Below, piece by piece: positions 26,946 through 35,090 of a stretch of DNA of 64,000 nucleotides (position 1 is the first letter of the stretch; the number at the start of each line of letters is the position of its first letter). This DNA is from Selenomonas sp. (GTDB taxonomy: Bacteria > Bacillota > Negativicutes > Selenomonadales > Selenomonadaceae), in contig JAKVOG010000001.1 in the NCBI GenBank assembly GCA_022482925.1, forward strand, positions 1-64,000. Reading direction: 5' to 3'. The notes under the pieces were generated by a model that was not told the DNA's origin, ran no database searches, and saw nothing but the letters and a program-made list of their open reading frames with translations. Position numbers and translations under genes: made by a program.

Positions 26946-27493
26946 TATGCATTTCTCCCTTCAAAATCCGTGATGCCACGAGCGATTGCCCGGGCCATCT
27001 CATCTGCTTTATATGTCAAGAGGATAGTATCCTCGTCGTTGTCGACGAAAGCCATCTCGACTAGGACCGCCGGCATATTCGTGTGCTTCAGCACGATCAG
27101 CATAGGGCGTTCCTTGATGCCCCGGTCGACGGTACCTAGACTGGTGACGATCTGTGACTGGATACAGCCGGCCAGTTCTGCTGACTCACCATCCTCGTTA
27201 TAGACCAGTGTCTCTGTTCCCTGTGCGCTGCCATTGGCAGCATTGCAGTGCAGCGACACGAAGATGTCCGCCGGCCACCCATTGGCTTCATCCACCACAC
27301 AAGGCAGACTCGGTGTCTCTCCCAGCAGATTGTCGCTCTGCAGCATCTGCACTTCGCAACCGGCCTGTTCCAGATATCCTTTGACCAGCCCGCCGATGTC
27401 TGCGGCCACGTCGCACTCGCGCAGGCCAGAGGTCGGATTCACCGCCCCACTATCACGTTTCAGATCGTGACCAGGATTCAAAAATACACGCAT
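26945..27493 (-). CDS. N-acetylmuramoyl-L-alanine amidase (Amidase_3), endolysin
   Basis: The product has 182 residues, a single catalytic domain. The zinc ligands are visible as His in LNPGHD (residue about 8), Glu in GLRECDVAADI (about 26), and His in SLHCNAANG (about 81). The catalytic Glu lies in VLVEMAFVDN. It cleaves the amide bond between muramic acid and the peptide stem. No signal peptide or cell-wall-binding domain is seen, so it needs the holin for access. It lies in the packaging/accessory region, far from the holin at 6450-6836. Confidence 0.88.
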   Translation of the reverse strand: MRVFLNPGHDLKRDSGAVNPTSGLRECDVAADIGGLVKGYLEQAGCEVQMLQSDNLLGETPSLPCVVDEANGWPADIFVSLHCNAANGSAQGTETLVYNEDGESAELAGCIQSQIVTSLGTVDRGIKERPMLIVLKHTNMPAVLVEMAFVDNDEDTILLTYKADEMARAIARGITDFEGRNA

Positions 27494-27496
27494 CTT

Positions 27497-28765
27497 TCAG
27501 TCCTCCTTCGGTTTTGGCAAGTCCGCATAAGCGATTTTCCTGCCATCACGTTCCACATATACATCACTGTCGCTCCCCTTCAGCTCGATGTAACGTTTCA
27601 CAGCCACATCGACGAATTTCGGCTCCAGCTCGATGCCATAACAGATCCGTCCAAGCTGCTCACAGGCCACTAAAGTCGATGCCGATCCCAGGAAGCCATC
27701 CAGCACCAGGCCGTTGGTCTGTGTGCACTGCTTGATGAGATAGGCAATCAACGGCACTGGCTTGCTGGAAGGATGCCCGCAGCCATCTTTCTTCGAGTCC
27801 TTGATCCGGTCAAACTCGAATACCGTCACCTGCTTCTGGTTGCCATACCAGTTGTGCTTACCATCCTTTCGCCAGCCCCAGATGATCGGTTCATGAATGT
27901 ACTTCCAGTCCGTCCGGGTCAGCACCAGCCGATTCTTTTTCCAGACCAGACCTGCACCCACTTTGAAACCAGCATCCTCATAGGCATCATGGAATACACG
28001 GGCCTTGCTGGTCGCATAGAACACATAAATAGAGGCATCCTTCGCCATGCTGTCATGCATGCACGAGAATGCCCCTTTGAGGAACGTATAGCCTTCCTCA
28101 TCACTGAGATCGTCGTTCTTGATTTTTCCGGATGTGCTTTCAAGGTTGACCAGGTATGGCGGGTCGGTGCAAACCAGATTGACCTGTGCTCCGGCCAGCA
28201 ACCTTTGATAGGTTTCCAGCAAAGTCGAATCGCCGCAGATGACGGCATGCCGTCCCAGATGCCAGAGATCACCGGCCTGGGATAGGCAAGGCTTCTGCAG
28301 CTCATCGTCTACGTCGAAGCCATCTTCCTGACCATCACCCACATCCGCTCCGAGCAAGTCGGACAGCTCCTTTTCGTCAAAGCCGGTCAGGGATACATCG
28401 AAATCTTCTCCCTGCAGTGCTTCAATCTCGACACGGAGCATTTCCTCGTCCCAGCCGGCATCCAGAGCAAACCGATTGTCTGCCAGAATGTAGGCTTTCT
28501 TCTGCGCTTCAGTCAGATAATCGACCAGGACACAGGGGACCTCATCCATATGTTCCTCGCGAGCGGCCATCACACGGCCATGACCGGCGATGATCCCGTA
28601 GTCCTTGTCAATAATGACCGGATTCACAAAGCCGAACTCCCGGAGGCTGGCCCGCAGCTTGTTCACCTGCTCCGGGCTATGCGTCCGGGCATTGTTCGCA
28701 TAAGGCACCAGCTTCTCCAGCGGTACCATCTCCATCTTCGTTGTACACTTTTCCAAGCAATACAC
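27497..28765 (-). CDS. ParB-like nuclease domain fused to DNA (adenine-N6 or cytosine-N4) methyltransferase
   Basis: The product has 422 residues. The N-terminal about 120 residues carry the ParB/Srx motif GIIAGHGRVMAA. The methylase part has VCTDPPYLVN (motif IV, DPPY) near residue 198 and DGFLGSASTLVACEQL (motif I) near residue 375. This is the beta-class order, and DPPY is usual for N6-adenine enzymes. Phage-encoded orphan methylases protect phage DNA from host restriction. It lies directly downstream of the terminase small subunit gene. No partner nuclease is adjacent. Confidence 0.88.
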   Translation of the reverse strand: MYCLEKCTTKMEMVPLEKLVPYANNARTHSPEQVNKLRASLREFGFVNPVIIDKDYGIIAGHGRVMAAREEHMDEVPCVLVDYLTEAQKKAYILADNRFALDAGWDEEMLRVEIEALQGEDFDVSLTGFDEKELSDLLGADVGDGQEDGFDVDDELQKPCLSQAGDLWHLGRHAVICGDSTLLETYQRLLAGAQVNLVCTDPPYLVNLESTSGKIKNDDLSDEEGYTFLKGAFSCMHDSMAKDASIYVFYATSKARVFHDAYEDAGFKVGAGLVWKKNRLVLTRTDWKYIHEPIIWGWRKDGKHNWYGNQKQVTVFEFDRIKDSKKDGCGHPSSKPVPLIAYLIKQCTQTNGLVLDGFLGSASTLVACEQLGRICYGIELEPKFVDVAVKRYIELKGSDSDVYVERDGRKIAYADLPKPKED

Positions 28766-28774
28766 ATCCTTCCC

Positions 28775-29308
28775 TTATTTCCGCGACCGCAGCAGGTGCT
28801 CCATCATATCGTCGTGCGGATTCGTCCCTTCAAATGCGGACAGGCTGTTTTCCTTCACGGTCTGGAAAATCTGATACCAGAGCTGATTGACCTGGCGCAT
28901 GTAGTTCTGACTCATACTCACGAACGGGCTGGCAATCGGAGCACCCGTTGTGGGGTGCTTCGCCAAGAGACCCATCTTGGAAATGGCGTCCTCACACTGT
29001 ATCCAGCGGGCGGCACTCATGGCGTATTGACTGACCAACTGCGGATTGATGATTGCCGCGCAGTTGCGCTTCTGCAGCCAGTCCCAGGTTTCCTTGAACA
29101 CATCCTCAGCCTGGAGGCTGCTACCGTTGCGCTGCTCTGCTTTCAGGTATTCCTTGACGGGCGGCATTTCTACACCGACCATATCTTCCGGCTCGGGAAA
29201 GCTGATGACATTCGCATCCACGCCGGCATTCACTTTATCGTTGAGGGCTTTCGGTTTTCGGCCTGCCCCAATGCGCTTACCGCCGCGCCGTGTCCCGTCT
29301 TTTGCCAC
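28775..29308 (-). CDS. terS: Terminase small subunit (P27-like)
   Basis: The product has 177 residues. The N-terminus GGKRIGAGRKPKALNDKV is a basic segment characteristic of phage terminase small subunits of this type. A helical C-terminal body follows (YAMSAARWIQCEDAISKMG, PFVSMSQNYMRQVNQLWYQI). It recognises the packaging site on phage DNA. It follows the HNH gene at 29456-29818 as in many HK97-type phages, but six genes separate it from terL. Confidence 0.8.
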   Translation of the reverse strand: MAKDGTRRGGKRIGAGRKPKALNDKVNAGVDANVISFPEPEDMVGVEMPPVKEYLKAEQRNGSSLQAEDVFKETWDWLQKRNCAAIINPQLVSQYAMSAARWIQCEDAISKMGLLAKHPTTGAPIASPFVSMSQNYMRQVNQLWYQIFQTVKENSLSAFEGTNPHDDMMEHLLRSRK

Positions 29309-29455
29309 CTGTCATCACCTCCCTGGGGTTAATACCCCCTTTGATTTCTGCTTTTTATTCGTGAGGGCCTATGTCCGGTCGATTTCGGCCGTTTTCTAGA
29401 GATTTTAGCCGCCCCTCCCGCCATATCTCCCGATTGCTCCGTTTTGCGCAATCGT

Positions 29456-29818
29456 TCATTTGTGTCTATTCCACCGATCACCCATCTGCACGGTGATGCG
29501 GCTATGACACGGCTTGCAAAGCGCCATGAGATTGTCCTCATGATTCGTGCCACCATGACCTAGCGGCAGAACGTGATGCACTTCGGTTGCTACCGTCAGC
29601 CGGCCTTCCTTATTGCACTGTTCACAGAGCGGATGCGCATGAAGGAACCGGGCACGGATCTTGCGCCACTTGTAGCCATAGCGTTTCTTGCTTTCCTTGT
29701 CCCTGCCGTACTGCTCATAGGCTTTGTCCACCATGTGCTGATGCTCCGGACAGTAACTGCCATCGGTCAGCTTAGGACAGCCTGGGTACTTGCACGGCTT
29801 CTTTGGACTTCTTGGCAT
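29456..29818 (-). CDS. HNH endonuclease (packaging-associated)
   Basis: The product has about 120 residues, starting at MPRSPKKPCKYPGCPKLT. Zinc-binding cysteines occur at CKYPGC and CEQC ... CKPCHS. The HNH core is EVHHVLPLGHGGTNHEDNLM with the final CHSRIT. HNH proteins next to the terminase genes in HK97-type phages stimulate terminase cleavage at cos. The position immediately before terS supports that role. Confidence 0.88.
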   Translation of the reverse strand: MPRSPKKPCKYPGCPKLTDGSYCPEHQHMVDKAYEQYGRDKESKKRYGYKWRKIRARFLHAHPLCEQCNKEGRLTVATEVHHVLPLGHGGTNHEDNLMALCKPCHSRITVQMGDRWNRHK

Positions 29819-29847
29819 ACGATACACCTCCATTTCAGGCATACGAA

Positions 29848-29882
29848 AAGCCCTCGAGGGATTGCTCCCCGAGGGCTTGTTC
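29848..29882 (-). terminator. Terminator between early and late regions
   Basis: A long GC-rich stem (AAGCCCTCG and GGGA paired with TCCC and CGAGGGCTT) separates the ArpU-like regulator gene from the HNH/terminase operon. On the minus strand it ends in TTTT. This is a natural site for late-gene control. Confidence 0.75.
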
Positions 29883-29939
29883 TTTATCCTTTTCTTGTTG
29901 AGTATATCATATCACAGCAGCTCGACTGACATCTAGTAC

Positions 29940-30359
29940 CTACGACTGACAACTTTCAGGAATCTGAAACTTTTTCAGGGCTTCGGCATGAATCCGATAG
30001 ACCTGCCGCACGTTGTATCGCATGCAAGCTGCCACATCATCCCAGGACTTGAACGCAAGGTAGCGGAGCCTCAGGACTTGTCGACATTCATCATCGGTCA
30101 CATGGTTGATAGCCAGTTCAATCTCACGCTTAACATCCACCAGCTCATTGACGCGGGCATCAATCTCTTCTTCCTGCTCGATGATCTTCAGTATGGCATC
30201 TTCCATCTTGCTGCTGTCTCGTGTCGGACTGCCTGGCATGTCTGTAACCGTGGCCGTGGCTTTCGTGGCCATTGACCTCAGTTCGGCCAGATGCTCCAGA
30301 AGACTGTCGATCTCACGCTCGATGTGGATTGCTCGTTTCAGATATTCCTTTGCCATCAT
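29940..30359 (-). CDS. ArpU/RinA-type late transcription regulator (DUF1492-like)
   Basis: The product has 139 residues. An N-terminal coiled coil (residues about 8-75, EREIDSLLEHLAELRSMATK) precedes a sigma-70 region 4-like helix-turn-helix (RQVLRLRYLAFKSWDDVAAC, RYNVRQVYRIHAEAL). Such proteins activate the late operon of Firmicutes phages. It is the last gene before the early-region terminator and the packaging genes, which fits. Confidence 0.75.
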   Translation of the reverse strand: MMAKEYLKRAIHIEREIDSLLEHLAELRSMATKATATVTDMPGSPTRDSSKMEDAILKIIEQEEEIDARVNELVDVKREIELAINHVTDDECRQVLRLRYLAFKSWDDVAACMRYNVRQVYRIHAEALKKFQIPESCQS

Positions 30360-30553
30360 GCTGCTGCCTCCTCTTGCAGACGCTGAATCAGGACGTCCGG
30401 ATCCAGGGTGGTCAATCTTCCAAACCAGGCAGACCGGAAAAAGTGCTCAATACTTGCCTGGAGGCCATGCTCTCCATTTTTCATGGCTTGGCGGTAATCA
30501 TTCACTGCCTGCAGGATGATTCCGTTGGCCAGTTTCTCATACGGGTCTATCAT
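30356..30553 (-). CDS. Small phage protein of unknown function
   Basis: The product has 65 residues. It overlaps both neighbours by 4 bp (SNF2 helicase upstream, ArpU-like gene downstream), so it is translated as part of this operon. The SIEHFFRSAWFGRLTTLDPD pattern recurs in similar small genes of Firmicutes phages. No known activity. Confidence 0.6.
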   Translation of the reverse strand: MIDPYEKLANGIILQAVNDYRQAMKNGEHGLQASIEHFFRSAWFGRLTTLDPDVLIQRLQEEAAA

Positions 30554-31902
30554 TTCACAACCTCCAGTTCTGCTTTGACCGCTTCAATCAATGCGGCCTG
30601 TGTCTTATCCTTTTTCTGCAATGCCTGCATGACCTGTTCGTCGATGGTACCCTCTGCAATGATGTGAGTGATGGTCACGGTATGCTTCTGTCCCTGTCGA
30701 TAGAGTCTGGCGTTCGTCTGCTGGTAAAGTTCCAGTGACCAGGTCATGCTGAACCAGATCAGCATGGAGCCACCATCCTGCAGATTGAGTCCATGACCGG
30801 CACCAGCCGGATGAATGAGTGCCACCGGAATCTTCCCAGCATTCCAGTCTCGGATGTCCCGACTGCTCCTAATCTCCCGAACTGGCATGCGTTCTTTGAT
30901 GCGCTCAGCATCATGCTTATACCAGTAGGCCACCAGGACCGGCCGGCCATTGGCACTCTCCACCAAATCTTCCAACGCATCCAGCTTGCGATCATGCAGG
31001 TGTAGTGACTTGCCATCTTCATCGTAAACAGCACCGCCGGCCATCTGCAGCAACTTGTTTGAGAGTGCTGCTGCGTTCATCGCATCAATCTCCTGATCAC
31101 CAATCGTCGTGACCATCTCAGCCTTCATGGCATCATAGGCCTTGCGCTCTTTCGTTGAGAGCTTGACCACGCTCTGTGTCTCAACCAGCTCAGGCAGCTT
31201 GAGATAATCGGCTGACCGCATCGAGATGGTGATGTCACCAATACGTTGATAGATCTCATCCTCTGCCCCGGGCCTCGGCTTGTAACTGAATACCATCTGC
31301 TGATTCCGCTTATCGGGCAGGAACAGTTCCTCCCGATAGTGCGTGATGAACCGTCCCAGACGCTTGCCCATATCCAGCAGCCTGAACTCTGCCCAGAGGT
31401 CCATGAGTCCATTGGCCGATGGCGTTCCAGTCAGTCCCACTACCCGCTTGGCCAGTGGCCGTGCTTTCATCAGCGCCCGAAAGCGCCGGGCCTGATAGGA
31501 CTTGAAGGAACTCAGCTCGTCAATGACAATCATGTCAAAGTCGAAGGGCCAGCCGCTCTTGCTCACCAGCCAGTCCACGTTTTCGCGGTTGATGATGGTC
31601 AGTTCTGCCCGCTGGGCCAAGGCAGCAATACGCTCTCGCTCGGTACCAACGGCAACAGCAAAGGTCAGCTGTCGCAGGTGTTCCCATTTCTGAATCTCCG
31701 CCGGCCAGGTATCTCGTGCCACCCGCAGCGGTGCGATGATCAGGATCCGGCTGACCTCGAAGCGATCATGCAGCAGTTCCTCCATCGCAGTCAGCGTGAT
31801 GACCGTCTTGCCCAGGCCGCAATCCAGGAAGATGGCTGCGACTGGATGGTCCAGGATGAACTGCGTCGCATAGTCCTGATAATCATGAGGCTTGTATCGC
31901 AT
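30550..31902 (-). CDS. SNF2-type DEAD/DEAH helicase
   Basis: The product has 450 residues. The start at 31902 is chosen because GGAGGTG precedes it by 7 bp. Motif I is DCGLGKTVITL, motif II is IVIDELSSFKSYQ, motif III-like is VGLTGTPSANGLMDLWAE, and motif VI is YQQTNARLYRQGQKHTV. It is a DNA translocase of the phage replication module, probably used in replication or recombination. It overlaps the upstream VRR-NUC gene by 20 bp. Confidence 0.92.
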   Translation of the reverse strand: MRYKPHDYQDYATQFILDHPVAAIFLDCGLGKTVITLTAMEELLHDRFEVSRILIIAPLRVARDTWPAEIQKWEHLRQLTFAVAVGTERERIAALAQRAELTIINRENVDWLVSKSGWPFDFDMIVIDELSSFKSYQARRFRALMKARPLAKRVVGLTGTPSANGLMDLWAEFRLLDMGKRLGRFITHYREELFLPDKRNQQMVFSYKPRPGAEDEIYQRIGDITISMRSADYLKLPELVETQSVVKLSTKERKAYDAMKAEMVTTIGDQEIDAMNAAALSNKLLQMAGGAVYDEDGKSLHLHDRKLDALEDLVESANGRPVLVAYWYKHDAERIKERMPVREIRSSRDIRDWNAGKIPVALIHPAGAGHGLNLQDGGSMLIWFSMTWSLELYQQTNARLYRQGQKHTVTITHIIAEGTIDEQVMQALQKKDKTQAALIEAVKAELEVVK

Positions 31903-32164
31903 CCAGCACACCTCCAATCTGTTCCCTGCCATCTGCCACGAACACCAGAAAGCCCATCCCCCTCAATTGCTGGATGCGCCGGACCTGTATCGGCCTCGGC
32001 TGCTGGCCGGGTGCCTTCAGTTCGACAAAGCCAAGATGGCCACCGGGCAACAGCACGATCCGGTCCGGTACCCCAATGCAGCCAGGGCTGACGAACTTCA
32101 ATGCCACACCGCCACGATGCACGGTTTCCATCACAAGTTTGCGTTCAATATCCTTTTCTCGCAT
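31883..32164 (-). CDS. VRR-NUC domain nuclease
   Basis: The product has 93 residues, starting at MREKDIERKLVMETVHRGG after GGAGG. The fold signatures are GCIGVPDRIVLLPGGHLGFVE (Asp and Glu of the PD-(D/E)XK-type site) and ELKAPGQQP. Stand-alone VRR-NUC proteins are structure-specific nucleases, and they regularly precede the SNF2 helicase in these phages. Confidence 0.88.
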   Translation of the reverse strand: MREKDIERKLVMETVHRGGVALKFVSPGCIGVPDRIVLLPGGHLGFVELKAPGQQPRPIQVRRIQQLRGMGFLVFVADGREQIGGVLDAIQAS

Positions 32165-32205
32165 AATGTCCTCCAATCCGCATAAATAAGCCATTTCCGG
32201 CTCAC

Positions 32206-32312
32206 GGGTGCAGGTGTAAGCAGGTCAATACCTAAAACTCTCTATATAGGATATTTAGGTCAAAAACAGCCCTAAAGGGGGTTTTATATATGACCTGCTC
32301 CGACATGCACCC
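32206..32312. ncRNA. Structured intergenic element between primase and VRR-NUC genes
   Basis: Nested pairings close the whole segment: GGGTGCA (32206-32212) with TGCACCC (32306-32312), GCAGGTCA (32220-32227) with TGACCTGC (32291-32298), and ACCTAAA with TTTAGGT inside. It could be a replication origin fold, a cis RNA element or both. No protein frame is present. Confidence 0.55.
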
Positions 32313-32321
32313 TTAGCTATT

Positions 32322-34559
32322 TCAATTCAAGAATTCTCGCCCTTCCACCAACATCAAGCCATCAACAATGATGCCTTTTTTCGTCTTATGCTTCTTAAAG
32401 CCCCGCAGCTCCATAGCAGAATAAAAATCAGTAGTGCTGCGAACATACTCCCCAGTGCTGGAAGCAAAAGCACGATATGCGTTATACAACACACCGGACT
32501 TCTCATGATAGGTCTTATCTAACAGACAGCAATCCTCCAGGAAGTGCCCCAGCCAATCATTATTATCGCGATAGGCATCGATGGCCTGCTCAACACTAAA
32601 CGGTCTCTCCAAACGAAAGCCCCGCTCGATGACCTTCTGCGCTCCACCAATCACCCAGGACAATACGGCTGGGCCGGCCTGCTCAAACAGATAGTCTGCA
32701 TAATTCTTGATGTCGCTGCCGCCTTCAATGACGGCATCAAAAGGAATGACGAGCAAGCGACGCCATGTGCCCGGATCATTTGCACCAACTCGGGGTAGAT
32801 GATTCGTGTAAAGGACGAGCGTATGACTCGGTGTGAAATGAAATGGGTCCTTATACTTCTTCTCGGCCTGCACTGCGTCCGTAGAACAAAGCTGCTTGAT
32901 GAGCGACGTGTTGAGCCGCATGCCTTCGTCCAATTCGGCAGCAATCAGCATACGTTTTCCCTTTGCCTCGGCCAACTCCGGTTTTACGTTGCGCTTACAT
33001 CCCATGGTCAGTGTGTCTGCTGAAATATTGCCGCTGTATGTCCCCAATACTCTAGCGATAGTATTCCAGAAGGTCGACTTGCCATTGCGGCCATCGCCAT
33101 AAGCGATAATGAGTGATTCCACATAAACCTTCCCCACTGCTGCCAGGCCAACGATCTGCTGCACATATTCCATCAGTTCCAAATCACCGCAGAAAAATGT
33201 ACCAATGGCATCCTGCCAAATCTTTTCTCCCTGTTCTCCAGGTGCTACAGTGGTAACCTTTGTCGCGTAATCCGATGGATCATGCATTTTTCTACCAGCA
33301 AGTCCCAAGCGCAAATCGTAGGCACCATCTGGCGTATTCAGCAGGAATGCATCGTGGTCAAGATCTGCCACCTGGATTTCCAGCATAGGGCGTGCCGCCT
33401 GCAATGCCGACAACACATATTTCATATCACGCCGCTTCTGCACAAATGCCTGATAAGCCATTGCCGCCTGATACCGGGCATAGGCTTTGCTTTGTTTTGT
33501 AGTAATCTCTTTTTCCAAAGAGCGTCCACCCTTGGCCAGTTTTTCCTTAGCCACGCCCCGATCCACCATCTCCTGAAAGGCAGTCTTCACGGCATCTTCT
33601 GCATCTGCCAGCTGCAGATCCAGGAATTCCTCCATCGTGCCAATTGCCTGTGCTTTTGATTCGTTCCAGGTTACGCCATCATAGTGCAGATAATCCGTAG
33701 CGGGCGTGTATTTCAACTCGTCTCGGTATTCTCTTGCCAGTACCTTAGCCTGACCAATATCACTGTAATCCGCAGGCTTCAATGATGTATGTGAGAACTC
33801 ATATTCTGCGGGCGGCACATAGTCCGACTGGCTCTGTACCTTTTTCGCAAACTGCTCCGCACTGTACCAGATCTTAGCAAGTTCCTCATCTTCCAATGGC
33901 GGCTCACACTTCATGGCTTTCTCTAAAAAGATCTCGTGTGCACGGTCTGTCACGCCATAACGCTTCACTAGCTTGCCAGCAAAATGCGACAATGTGCTGT
34001 TACGCTGCCCCTGCGGAATACTGTCGGCTGCAGTTGGTACCATAATCAGCTGTTCGATGCTTTCGCCTCCTTCATGCCAGACCGCCTTTTCACAAGGATG
34101 CCCATAGATGAATCGTGCCGCGTCCAGCGCATTGCTATCAAAGAACGGAAACCTTGCCTGAATGGCACGTTTCAAACCGGCATACTCTGCTGCATCCTGG
34201 ATTGCCTCATGTGGAAAATACACATGGAATCTGGGACGCGGTGACTTGCCATCTTTGACCATTCCGTTATGACGGCTTGATGCCAGCACGTAGTTTACCC
34301 CAGTCAGCAACTCCTCCAGATTTTCCGGTGTCACCCACTCTGCCGGCACATCTGAGTGGTCATTATCGCAATCCATCACCAGCATATCTGCACTCTGGAA
34401 CTTCCCTACACTGCGCCGCCCATTCTGATAAGCGGCTGCCACATGATCAAATGCTACTGCCGCCCGGAACTCAGCCACGTTGCCAATCCGGCACGCATGC
34501 GGATAGCTCGTATTTTTCTCATTGCCTCGACAGTCTGCCGTGTATAACGTAAACTTCAT
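32322..34559 (-). CDS. Phage primase-helicase (D5/P4 family)
   Basis: The product has 745 residues. The N-terminal part contains a primase/polymerase-like acidic motif (MLVMDCDNDHSDVPAEWV, near residue 65). The C-terminal half has a D5-type helicase with Walker A AYGDGRNGKSTFWNTI near residue 490, AAELDEGMRLN as Walker B region, and sensor TNHLPRVGANDPGTWRRLLV. It initiates and unwinds at the phage origin. It is intact and tightly linked to the next upstream gene (4-bp overlap). Confidence 0.92.
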   Translation of the reverse strand: MKFTLYTADCRGNEKNTSYPHACRIGNVAEFRAAVAFDHVAAAYQNGRRSVGKFQSADMLVMDCDNDHSDVPAEWVTPENLEELLTGVNYVLASSRHNGMVKDGKSPRPRFHVYFPHEAIQDAAEYAGLKRAIQARFPFFDSNALDAARFIYGHPCEKAVWHEGGESIEQLIMVPTAADSIPQGQRNSTLSHFAGKLVKRYGVTDRAHEIFLEKAMKCEPPLEDEELAKIWYSAEQFAKKVQSQSDYVPPAEYEFSHTSLKPADYSDIGQAKVLAREYRDELKYTPATDYLHYDGVTWNESKAQAIGTMEEFLDLQLADAEDAVKTAFQEMVDRGVAKEKLAKGGRSLEKEITTKQSKAYARYQAAMAYQAFVQKRRDMKYVLSALQAARPMLEIQVADLDHDAFLLNTPDGAYDLRLGLAGRKMHDPSDYATKVTTVAPGEQGEKIWQDAIGTFFCGDLELMEYVQQIVGLAAVGKVYVESLIIAYGDGRNGKSTFWNTIARVLGTYSGNISADTLTMGCKRNVKPELAEAKGKRMLIAAELDEGMRLNTSLIKQLCSTDAVQAEKKYKDPFHFTPSHTLVLYTNHLPRVGANDPGTWRRLLVIPFDAVIEGGSDIKNYADYLFEQAGPAVLSWVIGGAQKVIERGFRLERPFSVEQAIDAYRDNNDWLGHFLEDCCLLDKTYHEKSGVLYNAYRAFASSTGEYVRSTTDFYSAMELRGFKKHKTKKGIIVDGLMLVEGREFLN

Positions 34560-34972
34560 CTTTCCAAAACCTCCTCCATTCGAAAACGCCGGATCGGCTT
34601 ATTCATATCCTGCGCAGCTTCAATCTCAACTGTCATCCCTTCTGTTGCTTCCCCGAATGCCCAGAGCTCATCGCACCGGGCCAGCAAAGCCACATCCATC
34701 TTCAGCGCCAAGCCACGCTGCGTGACTTCGGTCAGAAACTGAGGCAGCAGCAGATGCGGCGCCAAAGGGATATGCTTCCGGCTGACCACGAACTTGCAAT
34801 ACTGCCGCGCCCGCATCACATTGACGCGCTCATTGCCACGATAGGCCGAGCATACATAGACCACCGGCCAGGCCTGCCGACGCTCCTCTTTCTCAATCCT
34901 AGAAAGCGCCGTCTGGGCCGTGGTATCGACGTAGCCCTCCGAGTTATACCGCTCAATACACATAAGAATCAT
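34556..34972 (-). CDS. DUF4406-like protein (nucleoside deoxyribosyltransferase fold)
   Basis: The product has about 138 residues. The segment VVYVCSAYRGNERVNVMRAR, then PLAPHLLLPQFL and LLARCDELWAFGE, matches the DUF4406/DUF7768 pattern of a nucleoside 2-deoxyribosyltransferase-like Rossmann fold. Catalytic activity in this family is unproven. It heads the run of primase, VRR-NUC and helicase genes. The first few residues may not be used; MCIERYN is an alternative start. Confidence 0.65.
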   Translation of the reverse strand: MILMCIERYNSEGYVDTTAQTALSRIEKEERRQAWPVVYVCSAYRGNERVNVMRARQYCKFVVSRKHIPLAPHLLLPQFLTEVTQRGLALKMDVALLARCDELWAFGEATEGMTVEIEAAQDMNKPIRRFRMEEVLER

Positions 34973-35090
34973 TCCTTCCTGTTGAGCAAATCATTTAACC
35001 CTTCATGTATAGCCCGGAAAAACAACCCCCTCTGAACTAGGGATTTTTGCCCTATTTGTCGAATACAAGCAATATAGAGGTGACAATACT

